Below are positions 1-9,170 of a DNA stretch of 64,000 bases, piece by piece; within the stretch, counting starts at the first letter, position 1, and every line of letters begins with the position of its first letter. The stretch is taken from assembly GCA_963823045.1 (NCBI GenBank), contig CAWGKA010000012.1:629085-693084 (forward strand). Direction: 5' to 3'. The DNA is from JADLGL01 sp963823045 (GTDB lineage: Bacteria; Pseudomonadota; Alphaproteobacteria; Rhizobiales; Kaistiaceae). The notes beneath the pieces were generated by a model. The model made no database searches. It was not told the origin of the DNA and saw only the letters and a list, made by a program, of their open reading frames with translations. The position numbers and the translations under genes are program-made.

Positions 1-590
1 TTGGACGAGAAGAACTTCTCCATGCGGTCGGCGTAGCCGGCGACAATGACGACGAGGTCGTCGCGCTGGTTTTCCATGACCTGGAGCAGGATCTCGATCG
101 CTTCCTGGCCGTAGTCGCGTTCGTTCTCGGGCCGGTAGAGGTAGTAGGCCTCGTCGATGAAGAGGACGCCGCCCATCGCCTTCTTCAGGACTTCCTTCGT
201 CTTCGGCGCGGTGTGGCCGATATACTGGCCGACGAGATCGTCGCGCGTGACGGTGACGAGGTGGCCCTGGCGAATGTAGCCCAGGCGGTGGAGGAGGTCG
301 GCCATCCGCATGGCAACGGTCGTCTTGCCGGTGCCGGGATTGCCGGTGAAGCTCATATGCAGCGTCGGGGTCTCGTTGGCGAGGCCGAGCTTCTGGCGGG
401 CCTTGTCGACCAGGAGGAGCGCCGCGGTTTCGCGGATGCGCTTCTTGACCGGCGCCAGGCCGATCAGATCGTCGTCGAGTTCGCGCAGGACGTCTGCGAC
501 GCCGGACTCTTCCATCTCCTTGGCGAGATCGATCGGGCCGGCAGGGGTCTCGACTTTCGTTTCCGTCGTGTCGGTGTTCTGGTCAGCCAT
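1..590 (-). CDS. cbbX: CbbX, red-type RuBisCO activase (3' end outside window)
   Basis: AAA+ ATPase that remodels inhibited red-type RuBisCO, releasing tightly bound sugar phosphates by pulling on the CbbL C-terminus. About 196 codons of a family of roughly 310 residues lie here; the C-terminal part runs off the left edge. Visible are Walker A GNPGTGKT (about residues 83-90), the pore-loop segment YIGHTAPKT, Walker B VLFIDEAYYL (about 145), and VIVAGYADRM near the edge. The ATG at 590 is preceded on the minus strand by a GGAAGA ribosome site. It follows cbbS after a 148-bp gap holding a strong hairpin, the usual cbbLSX order. Family assignment is secure. Confidence 0.95.
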   Translation of the reverse strand, partial: MADQNTDTTETKVETPAGPIDLAKEMEESGVADVLRELDDDLIGLAPVKKRIRETAALLLVDKARQKLGLANETPTLHMSFTGNPGTGKTTVAMRMADLLHRLGYIRQGHLVTVTRDDLVGQYIGHTAPKTKEVLKKAMGGVLFIDEAYYLYRPENERDYGQEAIEILLQVMENQRDDLVVIVAGYADRMEKFFSS

Positions 591-694
591 TGATCATCTT
601 CCGTGTTGAGCACCCGCGCCCCATTGAGGCCTCCAATCGCCGGATCGGGTCTTTTGGCCCTGCGGTCTCGCTGGGCAGGCGGCGTTGGGATATA

Positions 695-719
695 TGGCGG
701 CGCCGCTGGGGCGCCGCCA
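695..719 (-). promoter_or_regulatory. Strong stem-loop between cbbS and cbbX
   Basis: A perfect 10-bp inverted repeat, TGGCGGCGCC and GGCGCCGCCA, surrounds a 5-base loop just downstream of the cbbS stop. No T-run follows in the direction of transcription, so it is not a classic terminator. It may protect the 3' end of cbbLS mRNA or attenuate read-through into cbbX, so that the structural subunits outnumber the activase. The role is inferred; the structure is read directly. Confidence 0.6.
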
Positions 720-738
720 GATTCGGTACGCTACAGCC

Positions 739-1176
739 TTAGGAGTAGCGCTCGCCTTCCGGCTTATCAGTGGCGTAGGAGCGAATGGTGTAACCCATCG
801 ACCGGCCGTTGCGCTCCTGACGCTGCAGCGTGAAGCCCGGCTCGTTTTCCGGCCGGTTGACGAGGAAGCCCATGCGCGGCGTCTCCCAGCCACGCGTGGA
901 GTCGAACGCAGTGATGCGGATGTAGTGACGCGGAAAGGTCTTCCGGCAGGCGTTGATCTCCATCAGGATTCCGGCGGGATCCTTCAGGTCGAACATCGGC
1001 TGGCCGTACATTTCCCAGTAGGTGTTCCGCGGGTGGGGATCGTCGGTGTACTCGACGCTCACCGCCCAGCCCTGGTTGAGCGCGTACTGGATCTGCTTGG
1101 TGATCTGCTCATCGGTCAGGTCGGGCAGGAACGAGAACTGTCCCTGCGTCAGCCGATTGCCGTGATTGGTCATCAT
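739..1176 (-). CDS. cbbS: RuBisCO small subunit, red-type form I
   Basis: Small subunit of the L8S8 ribulose-1,5-bisphosphate carboxylase. The protein is 145 residues, with the family N-terminal motif LTQGQFSFLPDLTDEQI, then YWEMYGQPMFDL and a C-terminal extension typical of red-type CbbS that forms the extra beta structure in the central channel. Two adjacent ATG codons (1176 and 1173) could each start it; a GGAG precedes both by a short distance. It lies 31 bp downstream of cbbL and upstream of cbbX in one operon. No frame problem is visible here, unlike in cbbL and cbbA. Confidence 0.96.
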   Translation of the reverse strand: MMTNHGNRLTQGQFSFLPDLTDEQITKQIQYALNQGWAVSVEYTDDPHPRNTYWEMYGQPMFDLKDPAGILMEINACRKTFPRHYIRITAFDSTRGWETPRMGFLVNRPENEPGFTLQRQERNGRSMGYTIRSYATDKPEGERYS

Positions 1177-1207
1177 GGTCTTTGTTCTCCTAATCGGGGT
1201 TCAGGGA

Positions 1208-2705
1208 CTAGACGCTGCCGGTCGCGGTCGGCACGAAGTCCGCGGTGTCGGTGGACTCGTAGTTGAAGGTGATGTCCTTCCAGACCTCGAGGGCCGACTT
1301 CAGCGGCGAGCACCATTTGGCGGCGGCGTTGAGGATCTCCGGACCTTCCTTCAGGTAATCGCGACCTTCGTTGCGGGCCTGGATCATCGCCTCGAGGGCA
1401 ACGCGGTTGGCCACGGCGCCGGCCTGGATGCCGTCCGGGTGACCGATCGTGCCGCCACCGAACTGCAGGACGACGTCCTCGCCGAGATAGTGGATCAGCT
1501 GGTGCATCTGACCGGCATGGATGCCGCCCGAAGCAACCGGCATGACCTTGTTGAGCGAGGCCCAATCCTGGTCGAAGAACAGGCCGTGCTCGAGGCTCAT
1601 CGGCGTCTCCGGCTCGCGCAGCGTGTCGTAGAAGCCGGCGATCATCAGCGGGTCGCCTTCAAGCTTGCCGACGACGGTGCCGGCATGGATGTGGTCGACA
1701 CCGGCCATGCGCATCCACTTACAGATGACGCGGAAGTTCATGCCGTGGTTCTTCTGGCGCGAATAGGTCGAGTTGCCGGCGCGGTGGAGGTGCAAGATCA
1801 TGTCGTTCTTGCGCGCCCACTTGGCCATCGACTGGATCGCGGTGTAGCCGATGACAAGGTCGATCATGACGATGACCGAACCGAGTTCCTTGGCGAACTC
1901 GGCGCGCTCATACATCTCTTCCATCGTGCCGGCGGTGACGTTCAGGTAGTGGCCCTTGACTTCGCCGGTGGCGGCAGAGGCGCGGTTGACGGCTTCCATG
2001 CAGTACAGGAAGCGGTCGCGCCAATGCATGAAGGGCTGCGAGTTGATGTTCTCGTCGTCCTTCACGAAGTCGAGGCCGCCCTTGAGCGCCTCGTAAACGA
2101 CGCGGCCGTAGTTGCGGCCGGACAGGCCGAGCTTCGGCTTGGTGGTGGCGCCGAGGAGCGGACGGCCGAACTTGTCGAGGCGCTCGCGTTCGACGACGAT
2201 GCCGGTGGCCGGACCCTGGAAGGTCTTGAGGTAAGCGACCGGAATGCGCATGTCCTCAAGGCGAAGGGCCTTGACCGCCTTGAAGCCGAAGACGTTGCCG
2301 ATGATCGACGCGGTCAGGTTGGCGATCGAGCCCGGCTCGAACAGGTCGAGCTCATAGGCGATGTAGGCGAAGTACTGCTGATCCGTGCTTGGTGCCTTCA
2401 CCGGTGTTCGGAACCGGGTCGACCTTGAACGCCTTGGCGCGATAGGTCGGCGCGTCGGTCAGGCGGTCGGTCCACACCACGGTCCAGGTTGCAGTCGAGG
2501 ACTCGCCGGCGACGGCCGCGGCCGCTTCGATGGGGTCCACGCCCTTCTGTGGCGTGATGCGGAAGAGGGCCAGGATGTCGGTGTCCTTCACCGTGTAGTC
2601 CGGTTCCCAATAACCCATCTTGGCGTAGGGGATAACGCCCGACTTGTAGCGTTCCTTGCCTTCCCCCATCGTCTTCTGGTCGCCGGGTTTCACTTCTGTA
2701 GCCAT
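1208..2705 (-). CDS. cbbL: RuBisCO large subunit, red-type form I (frame disrupted)
   Basis: Catalytic subunit fixing CO2 onto ribulose bisphosphate. The ATG at 2705 opens a frame running through MGYWEPDY, AAVAGESSTATWTVVW and KVDPVPNT; the rest (QYFAYIAYELDLFEPGS to the C-terminus) lies in another frame from about 2398 to 1208. The second part carries the active-site region GLDFVKDDENINSQPF with the carbamylated lysine, HLHRAG, and GGGTIGHPDGIQAG. Joined, the protein is near the usual 485 residues. In relatives about two residues separate VPNT and QYF; here 25 bases do, including an imperfect AAGGCACC/AAGCACGG doubling, and the frame is lost. This may be a consensus error or a real insertion. 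Confidence 0.93.
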
Positions 2706-2728
2706 TGTTCAGGTCTCCTTGGGGTTCT

Positions 2729-3810
2729 CTAGGCGGCGCGCGCCGGGGTGATTTTCGGATCGAGCGCACCGGACTGCGTAGCGCTTGGCCATCTCGGTCG
2801 ATCGGGATGACCTTGATCTTCGAGGCCTGGCCGGCGGCGCCGAACTGCTCGAGGCGGTCGCGGCACAGCTTTTCCATGGCGTCGAGAGCGGGCTTGAGGA
2901 ACTTGCGCGGGTCGAACTCGCTCTTGTTCTTCATCGCCACCTGGCGCATCGCGCCGGTCATGGCGAGGCGGCAATCGGTGTCGATATTCACCTTGCGCAC
3001 GCCGTGCTTGATGCCGCGTACGATCTCATCGACCGGGACGCCCCAGGTCTGGGGCATCTCACCGCCGGCGGCGTTGAAGATGTCCTGCAGTTCCTGCGGC
3101 ACCGACGACGAACCATGCATCACCAGATGCGTGTTCGGCAGCTTGCGGTGGATCTCTTCGATGACGTTCATCGCAAGCACTTCGCCGTCTGGCTGGCGGG
3201 TGAACTTGTAGGCGCCATGCGACGTACCCATCGCGATCGCGAGGGCGTCGACCTTCGTCTTGGCGACGAAATCGACGGCCTGATCGGGGTCCGTCAGCAA
3301 TTGCTCCATGGAGAGCTTGCCTTCGGCGCCATGGCCGTCTTCGGCTTCGCCCTGACCGGTTTCCAGCGAGCCGAGCACGCCCAACTCACCCTCGACCGAA
3401 GCGCCGACCCAATGCGCCATCTCGGCGACGCGGGCGGTGATGCCGACATTGTAATCGTACGAAGCCGGCGTCTTGGCGTCGCCTTCGAGCGAGCCGTCCA
3501 TCATCACCGACGTGAAGCCATGCTGGATCGCCGTGAGGCAGGTGGCTTCGTTGTTGCCGTGGTCCTGATGCATGACGATCGGGACGTTCGGATAGATCTC
3601 GACCAGGGCGTCGATCATCTTCGCCAGCATGATGTCGTTGGCATAGGCACGAGCGCCGCGGCTCGCCTGGATGATGACCGGAGCGTCCACCGCGGCGGCG
3701 GCGCCGACCATGGCCAGGCCCTGTTCCATGTTGTTGATGTTGAAGGCCGGCACGCCGTAGTCATTTTCGGCGGCGTGATCCAGGAGCTGCCTCAGTGTGA
3801 TGCGCGCCAT
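2729..3810 (-). CDS. cbbA: Class II fructose-bisphosphate aldolase, Calvin type (frame disrupted near 3' end)
   Basis: Zinc-dependent aldolase joining triose phosphates to fructose- and sedoheptulose-bisphosphate. Metal-binding motifs MHQDHGNN and VMHGSSSVPQ, plus NIDTDCRLAMTGA, are clear. The frame is intact to ASKIKVIPID. The family C-terminus then appears in pieces in two other frames: MAKRYA (about 2775-2792) and SGALDPKITPARAA ending in a TAG at 2731-2729. Restoring two bases at each of two nearby sites would repair it. Without repair the frame runs on into cbbL, giving a spurious 470-residue product. It sits 48 bp downstream of cbbT and upstream of cbbL. Confidence 0.93.
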
Positions 3811-3858
3811 TCTCGGGTCTCCCTACCTCGGTTGGGTTCTTGTCTCTGGTGAAACGGG

Positions 3859-5865
3859 TTATGCGAGCAGCTTCGCGGCCTCGATGATCGCGTCGCTGGT
3901 GATTCCGAAATGCTTGTAGAGGTCGGGCGCCGGGCCGGAGGCGCCGAAGCTCGACATGCCAATGAACGTGTCGCCGTCGCGCAGGAAGCGATCCCAGCTC
4001 TGCTGCACGGCAGCCTCGACGGCGATCCGCGGCGCGGTGCCGAGGACTTCGTCGCGATAGGCCTTGGGCTGCTTGGCGAACAGCTCCATCGACGGCATCG
4101 AGACGACAGCTGCCGCGATGCCGGCTCCGGCGAGCGCGTCGGCAGCCTCGACGGCCAGCGACACTTCCGAGCCGGTGGCGATGATCGTCACCTGACGGTC
4201 GCCTTTCGCCTCGCGGAGGACATAACCGCCCTTGGCCGTCTTGTTCTCGCCTGCGTCGGTGCGCAAAGCGGGGAGGCCCTGGCGGGAGAGGATGAGACCG
4301 GTTGGGCCGGTCTCATTGGCGAGCGCCGCCTCCCAGGCCTCAGCGGTTTCGATCGCATCGGCCGGACGGATGACGGTGAAGTTCGGGATGGCCCGCAGCG
4401 CCGACAGTGTCTCGACGGGCTGATGGGTCGGGCCGTCCTCTCCGAGGCCGATAGAATCGTGCGTCAGAACGTGGATAGCGCGGACGCCCATCAGCGCCGC
4501 CAAGCGGAGGGAGGGACGCGAATAGTCAGCGAAAACGAGGAACGTACCGCCATAAGGGATGAAGCCCTTATGCAACGCGATGCCGTTCATCGCTGCGGCC
4601 ATGCCGTGCTCACGCACGCCATAATGGATGTAGCTTGCAGCGTAATCTTCATGCGTGACCGGCTCGTGCGAGCCGATCTTGGTGCCGACCGAGCCGGTGA
4701 GGTCGGCTGAGCCGCCGAGCAGATAGGGGGCGGCGGGAATGAGGACTTCGAGCGTCTTCTGAGAAGACTGCCGGGTCGCGAGCTTCGGCTTTTCCTCGGC
4801 CCATTTGGCCTTGAGATCGGCGAGGGCGGCGGAAGCGATGTCGGCAACATGGGCGTCCTGGCCGGCAACGAACTGAGCGCGGAGGTCGTCGGCCGTGTTG
4901 TTCAGCCGGTCTTCCCATGCCTTGCGGGCAACGCCGCCCTGGGCGCCGATACCGCGCCATGCGGCGAGGATGGGCTCGGGCACGACGAAGGGCTCATACG
5001 GCCAGTCGAGCGCCTTGCGGGCGCCGGCGATTTCCTCGGCGCCGAGCGGCTCGCCATGGGCCTTGGAGGTGCCGGCGCGGGTCGGTGCGCCGTAGCCGAT
5101 CTTGGTGCGGCAGGCGATGAGCGACGGCTTGCCGGTCTCGCGCTCGGCGGCGATCGCCGCGGCGACAGCCTCGGCATCGTGGCCGTCGACGCGCTGTACG
5201 GACCAGCCGGCAGCCTCGAAGCGCTTCAGCTGATCCATCGACGTCGAGAGCTTGGTCGAGCCGTCGATGGAGATCTCATTGTCGTCCCACAGGACGACGA
5301 GGCGGTCCAGGACGAGATGGCCGGCGAGATCGATCGCCTCGTGGCTGACGCCTTCCATCAGGCAGCCGTCGCCGGCGATCACATAGGTGTAGTGGTCAAC
5401 GAGCTGATCACCGAAGCGGGCATTGAGCATGCGCTCGGCGAGCGCCATGCCGACCGCGGTAGCGATGCCCTGGCCGAGCGGACCGGTAGTCGTCTCGATG
5501 CCGGTGGCGTGGCCGTATTCCGGATGACCGGCGGTCTTGGAGCCGAGCTGGCGGAAGCGCTTCAGCTCGTCGATCGTCATGTCCTCATAGCCGGTGAGGT
5601 AGAGGAGCGAATAGAGCAGCATCGAGCCGTGGCCGGCGGACAGCACGAAGCGGTCGCGGTCGGCCCAGTTCGGCGCTTTCGGGTCGAACTTCATGAAGCG
5701 CGAGAACAGGACCGTGGCGACATCGGCCATGCCCATTGGCATGCCCGGATGACCGGAATTGGCGGCCTGGACGGCATCCATCGACAGCGCTCTGATGGCG
5801 CCGGCGAGCATCTTGTCGGTGACCGCGTCGGCGGAGGAAAGGTTGGAAGGGGTACCCTGAGTCAT
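3859..5865 (-). CDS. cbbT: Transketolase, Calvin-cycle
   Basis: Thiamine-diphosphate enzyme moving two-carbon units between sugar phosphates to regenerate pentose phosphates. The 668-residue length fits the family. Visible features are NSGHPGMPMG (37-46), the ThDP-binding GDG at 165-167 followed by a WDDNEISIDG segment, the pyrimidine-binding region with GVREHGMAAAMNGIAL, and HDSIGLGEDGPTHQPVE. It lies 21 bp downstream of cbbP and upstream of cbbA, so it is read as part of the cbb operon. The C-terminus IIEAAKLLA is typical of transketolases. Confidence 0.96.
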   Translation of the reverse strand: MTQGTPSNLSSADAVTDKMLAGAIRALSMDAVQAANSGHPGMPMGMADVATVLFSRFMKFDPKAPNWADRDRFVLSAGHGSMLLYSLLYLTGYEDMTIDELKRFRQLGSKTAGHPEYGHATGIETTTGPLGQGIATAVGMALAERMLNARFGDQLVDHYTYVIAGDGCLMEGVSHEAIDLAGHLVLDRLVVLWDDNEISIDGSTKLSTSMDQLKRFEAAGWSVQRVDGHDAEAVAAAIAAERETGKPSLIACRTKIGYGAPTRAGTSKAHGEPLGAEEIAGARKALDWPYEPFVVPEPILAAWRGIGAQGGVARKAWEDRLNNTADDLRAQFVAGQDAHVADIASAALADLKAKWAEEKPKLATRQSSQKTLEVLIPAAPYLLGGSADLTGSVGTKIGSHEPVTHEDYAASYIHYGVREHGMAAAMNGIALHKGFIPYGGTFLVFADYSRPSLRLAALMGVRAIHVLTHDSIGLGEDGPTHQPVETLSALRAIPNFTVIRPADAIETAEAWEAALANETGPTGLILSRQGLPALRTDAGENKTAKGGYVLREAKGDRQVTIIATGSEVSLAVEAADALAGAGIAAAVVSMPSMELFAKQPKAYRDEVLGTAPRIAVEAAVQQSWDRFLRDGDTFIGMSSFGASGPAPDLYKHFGITSDAIIEAAKLLA

Positions 5866-5886
5866 TTGTGTGTCAGCCTCTGTGAC

Positions 5887-6762
5887 TTAAGCTGAAGCCG
5901 AGCGCTGCTCGACCAGGCCGAGGATCATCGGCGTGAGAATGAGTTGCATCGCTAAATCGAGGTAACCGCCTCGAATGACTATCGAATTCGCCCGCGACAT
6001 GTAGGACTGCGGGATCATCGACAAGAGATAAGGGAAGTCGATACCGCTCGGATTGGCCCAACGAATGACGACGATCGATTCATTCGGCGTCGGGATCGTG
6101 CGGGCGATGAACGGGTTCGACGTATCAACGACCGGCGTCCGCTGGAAATTGATGTTGGTCTGCGAGAATTGCGGGACGATGTAGTCGATATAGTCCGGCA
6201 TGCGGCGCAGGATCGTGTCGGTCACCGCTTGGGTGGTGTAACCGCGCGCTTCCTTGTCGCGATGGATCTTCTGGATCCATTCGAGGTTGATGACCGGGAC
6301 GACGCCGATCTTCATGTCGGCATATTGCGCAACGTTCACCTCGTCGGTGACAACGGCGCCATGCAGGCCTTCATAGAAGAGGAGGTCGGTGCCGGCAGGA
6401 AACTCCTCCCAATCGGTGAAGGTGCCGGGCGCCGAACCATAGAGTTCGGCTTCCTTGTCGTCGTGCACATAGTGCCGGGTGAGGCCGTTGCCGGTCTCGC
6501 TGTAGTTCTTGAAGGTCTCTTCGAGCTTATCGAGAATGTTGGCTTCCGGACCGAAATGGGAAAAGCGGTGATTGCCCTTCTCGGTCTCGGTCTTCATCAC
6601 TTCGCGCATTTCCATGCGGTCATAGCGATGGAACGCATCGCCCTCGATGAAGGCGGCGTTGATCTTCTCGCGCCTCATGATCTCGACGAACGTCTTCTTG
6701 ACGGTCGACGTGCCGGCGCCTGAAGAGCCGGTGATGGAAATGATTGGGTGGCGACGCGACAT
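5887..6762 (-). CDS. cbbP: Phosphoribulokinase
   Basis: Makes ribulose-1,5-bisphosphate from ribulose-5-phosphate and ATP, the step committing carbon to RuBisCO. The 291-residue protein is the class I bacterial form: P-loop GSSGAGTST (12-20), the acidic and arginine-containing catalytic segment around EGDAFHRYDR, HYVHDD, and FYEGLHGAVV. It is the first gene of the operon read leftward and faces cbbR across about 340 bp. A TAGGA ribosome site precedes the ATG. Class I enzymes are often NADH-activated; that is family knowledge, not seen here. Confidence 0.97.
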   Translation of the reverse strand: MSRRHPIISITGSSGAGTSTVKKTFVEIMRREKINAAFIEGDAFHRYDRMEMREVMKTETEKGNHRFSHFGPEANILDKLEETFKNYSETGNGLTRHYVHDDKEAELYGSAPGTFTDWEEFPAGTDLLFYEGLHGAVVTDEVNVAQYADMKIGVVPVINLEWIQKIHRDKEARGYTTQAVTDTILRRMPDYIDYIVPQFSQTNINFQRTPVVDTSNPFIARTIPTPNESIVVIRWANPSGIDFPYLLSMIPQSYMSRANSIVIRGGYLDLAMQLILTPMILGLVEQRSASA

Positions 6763-7053
6763 TCCTACAAAATCTCCCCACGCCGGGCCGATATCATCGG
6801 CCGGCAGCCGACAACCGGATGTCCAAAACGGCGCAATCCGAGCGGTGCAAAAGCAACCGCTCTCCTGCCCTTAATGAGGGTCAGCTTCATCAAGTCCTCC
6901 CAGGGGTATCAGGGCTCTTGTCGCGTCCCTGCTTCCCCACTTGTCCGGCTGTTTCCAGTCAGCAGCGGACACCCTCTCCGGTGGCGCATTGTTTACACGC
7001 AACGGCACACCGCACCAAACGCAGAAGCAATGTCGAGTTTCGACTGGGAGGGA
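6763..7053. promoter_or_regulatory. cbb operon leader and divergent control region
   Basis: This gene-free stretch between cbbP and the CbbR operator should hold the leftward cbb promoter and the cbbP leader. A perfect 7-bp inverted repeat, GGCCGAT-ATC-ATCGGCC, occupies 6786-6802, 24 bp upstream of the cbbP ATG, and could form a small hairpin in the leader. I cannot pick a convincing -35/-10 pair by eye. No reading frame here looks like a gene. Confidence 0.55.
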
Positions 7054-7090
7054 AAATGAAATTATCTTGGCTCCCCGGTAAATTTCATTT
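7054..7090. promoter_or_regulatory. Putative CbbR operator (perfect inverted repeat)
   Basis: AAATGAAATT at 7054-7063 and AATTTCATTT at 7081-7090 form a perfect 10-bp inverted repeat with a 17-bp spacer, AT-rich against GC-rich surroundings and just 11 bp upstream of the cbbR ATG. LysR-type regulators commonly bind such dyads in the intergenic region shared with their divergent target, and often repress themselves there. The repeat is direct observation; CbbR binding is inferred. Confidence 0.65.
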
Positions 7091-7101
7091 AACGGTTGGT
7101 C

Positions 7102-8046
7102 ATGCGAAACGTTACCCTGAAGCAGCTCCGCTCGGTTGCGGCGATCATGCGCAACGGCAGAATCGTAAGCGCGGCCAAGGAGCTAAACCTCACGACCCCG
7201 GCCATCACCAGTCAGCTGAAGCTGATCGAGACGGAACTCGGGGCCAGCCTGTTTGACCGTACGCAGACCGGCATGCGGCCGACCGCCGCGGGATGGGAGG
7301 TGTTCCGCACGGCGACGCGGGTCGAAGACCTCCTCAACGAATGCCGTGAGCGGATCGATGATCTGCAGGGCCTGAGGCACGGGACGATCACAATCGGGGT
7401 GGTGTCGACGGGCAAATATTTCGCGCCGCAACTGATCGCGGCCTTCATGCGCGAACATCCGCATGTCGATGTGCGCCTGTCGGTGGGCAATCGCGACGCC
7501 ATCGTCGAAGCGCTGCGCAGCTATCAGGTCGACCTTGCCATCATGGGCCGGCCGCCGAGCGACTTCGAAGTGGAGGCGAGAGATTTCGGCGACCATCCGC
7601 TGGTCGTGATTGCCGGTCCCGAACATCCGCTTGCAGGGGAGCGGCGCATCTCCAAGCAGGCGCTTGCGCGAGAGCGTTTCCTTATCCGCGAGGAGGGGTC
7701 GGGGACGCGAGCCGCTTATGACACCTTCTTCGAGGGCCTAGCCGTCAACGCGATGCCGACGGGCATGGAGATCGGCAGCAACGAGACCATCAAACAGTCG
7801 GTGATGGCGGGCCTCGGGATCGCGCTGATCTCAGGCCATTCGGTAGCGGTTGAACTCGAAGAGAAGCGATTGGTGACGCTCGACGTCCCGGGCCTGCCGA
7901 TCATGCGCCACTGGTATCTCGTGCGCAGGGCCGATCGATCGGAATCGAGCGCCGCGAGCGCGTTCTCGGACTATCTGGCGGAGCGAGGCACGGGCTTCCT
8001 GCCGTCGATCGGGCCAGCGGCGTCGCCGCGGGCCGGAGCAGCCTAG
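7102..8046 (+). CDS. cbbR: LysR-type regulator CbbR
   Basis: Transcriptional activator of the divergent cbb operon, usually responding to RuBP, NADPH or other Calvin metabolites through its effector domain. The winged helix-turn-helix is N-terminal (TLKQLRSVAAIMRNG, then SAAKELNLTTPAITSQLKLIE), followed by a LysR substrate-binding domain with GTITIGVVSTGKYFAPQL. Total 314 residues. I chose the ATG at 7102; a TTG six bases upstream at 7096 is also open, but starts inside the spacer after the operator. The GC-rich, alanine-rich C-terminus is unremarkable. Position and family make the CbbR assignment strong. Confidence 0.92.
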   Translation: MRNVTLKQLRSVAAIMRNGRIVSAAKELNLTTPAITSQLKLIETELGASLFDRTQTGMRPTAAGWEVFRTATRVEDLLNECRERIDDLQGLRHGTITIGVVSTGKYFAPQLIAAFMREHPHVDVRLSVGNRDAIVEALRSYQVDLAIMGRPPSDFEVEARDFGDHPLVVIAGPEHPLAGERRISKQALARERFLIREEGSGTRAAYDTFFEGLAVNAMPTGMEIGSNETIKQSVMAGLGIALISGHSVAVELEEKRLVTLDVPGLPIMRHWYLVRRADRSESSAASAFSDYLAERGTGFLPSIGPAASPRAGAA

Positions 8047-8049
8047 GCC

Positions 8050-9162
8050 TTACGGGCCGGCCGGGACTGCCGGCAGCGGGACGGCCGGGATGGCGGGAGC
8101 CGGCTCGGGTGTCGGCGCCGCGGGCGGCGGCGGCGTGAAGAGCTCGTGGACGTCGCGGGTGAAGGTAATGAGGCGGCCCGGCTGAAGCTCGAAGGCCCAG
8201 CCTTGCGTCGCCGCGGTGATCTCGGCTGCCTGTGCCTCGGCCTCGCTGCCGGGCGCGGCCGTCGCCGTGTAGATGACGTAGGTGGTCCCGTTTTCGTCGC
8301 TTGCCAGCGTCGCGGAAAGGCTGAGGCCGTCCTGCGTGACATAGCGAATTGTGCGGGCGTCCGGGGCGACGGTGACGTCGTCGGCCGATTTAACATTGAC
8401 GAAGGTGGTGGAGACAATCGCCTGGGACATGCCGCGGACGGCGCTGTCATTGGCAGTGGAGCCTGCGGGGCCGATCGAAGGATCGAGATATTCCAGCTCG
8501 TAATCGCCAGTCGCGAAGTCGGTCTTGATGGCGTCGAAGAGCATCGTCTGGCCGGACAGGATAGTGACGCGGCCGACCGACGGACCCGGAACATTGAACA
8601 GCATGTCGAAGAGGTCGGACGTGAAGGTCGGCGGACGCGCGGCGCCTTCCGCCAGCCAGACCCGATCCTCATCGGCACGGCGGACATACATGCCGCCGCG
8701 CGTGTTGGCGCCGATGGCCGCGGCTTCCTTACCGAGGATGGCGTCCATCAGCACGTCGCCATTGGCGGCGACAATCGTCACCCGCGTATCGTTACGATCG
8801 TCACCGGGACCGACGACGTCGAGCAGGCTGTAGTTATCTGGATTGTCGGTCTTGCGCTCGTACTGAACCAGCGAGGCGAGGCCGGCGATCATGGTGTCGA
8901 TCGGCTCTGAGCGGACCGGGTAGTCGCCGTCATTGACAGCAACCCACTGTCCGTCACGCTTCTCGAGCACGAGGTCGTAGCGGAGCGCGTCGATCGTCAC
9001 CTGGCTAATCTCGGCCTGGCGCTCGGCAAGCGCGGGGAACATGAGGTCCGTGCCGTGGCGATCGGTCGACGCCTGAAGCTGCTCGGTGAGGATGAGCACG
9101 ATCGCCGCGATCAGGGCGATCGCGGTAGCGGCTGCGAGGGTGATGTAACCACGTGGCGACAT
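8050..9162 (-). CDS. DUF4340-containing membrane-anchored protein
   Basis: Protein of 370 residues with one N-terminal membrane segment (about 7-27), a large presumably periplasmic body containing the repeating strand pattern of DUF4340, and a proline/alanine-rich tail (PPPPAAPTPEPAPA). It is the last gene of a four-gene operon with ABC ATPase, permease and GldG-like genes; the gap to the GldG-like gene is 8 bp. DUF4340 proteins are regular companions of Gld-like transporters in proteobacteria, but their function is not known. It ends 3 bp from the convergent cbbR stop, so the two operons meet tail to tail. Confidence 0.82.
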   Translation of the reverse strand: MSPRGYITLAAATAIALIAAIVLILTEQLQASTDRHGTDLMFPALAERQAEISQVTIDALRYDLVLEKRDGQWVAVNDGDYPVRSEPIDTMIAGLASLVQYERKTDNPDNYSLLDVVGPGDDRNDTRVTIVAANGDVLMDAILGKEAAAIGANTRGGMYVRRADEDRVWLAEGAARPPTFTSDLFDMLFNVPGPSVGRVTILSGQTMLFDAIKTDFATGDYELEYLDPSIGPAGSTANDSAVRGMSQAIVSTTFVNVKSADDVTVAPDARTIRYVTQDGLSLSATLASDENGTTYVIYTATAAPGSEAEAQAAEITAATQGWAFELQPGRLITFTRDVHELFTPPPPAAPTPEPAPAIPAVPLPAVPAGP

Positions 9163-9170
9163 GTCTTCCC

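Noticed and set aside
1166..2428. 420-codon open frame on the plus strand
   Set aside because: Shadow of cbbL: GC-rich third-position bias leaves long antisense frames; no family match.
7096..7101. TTG start for cbbR
   Set aside because: It adds two residues only and abuts the operator; the ATG at 7102 is simpler.
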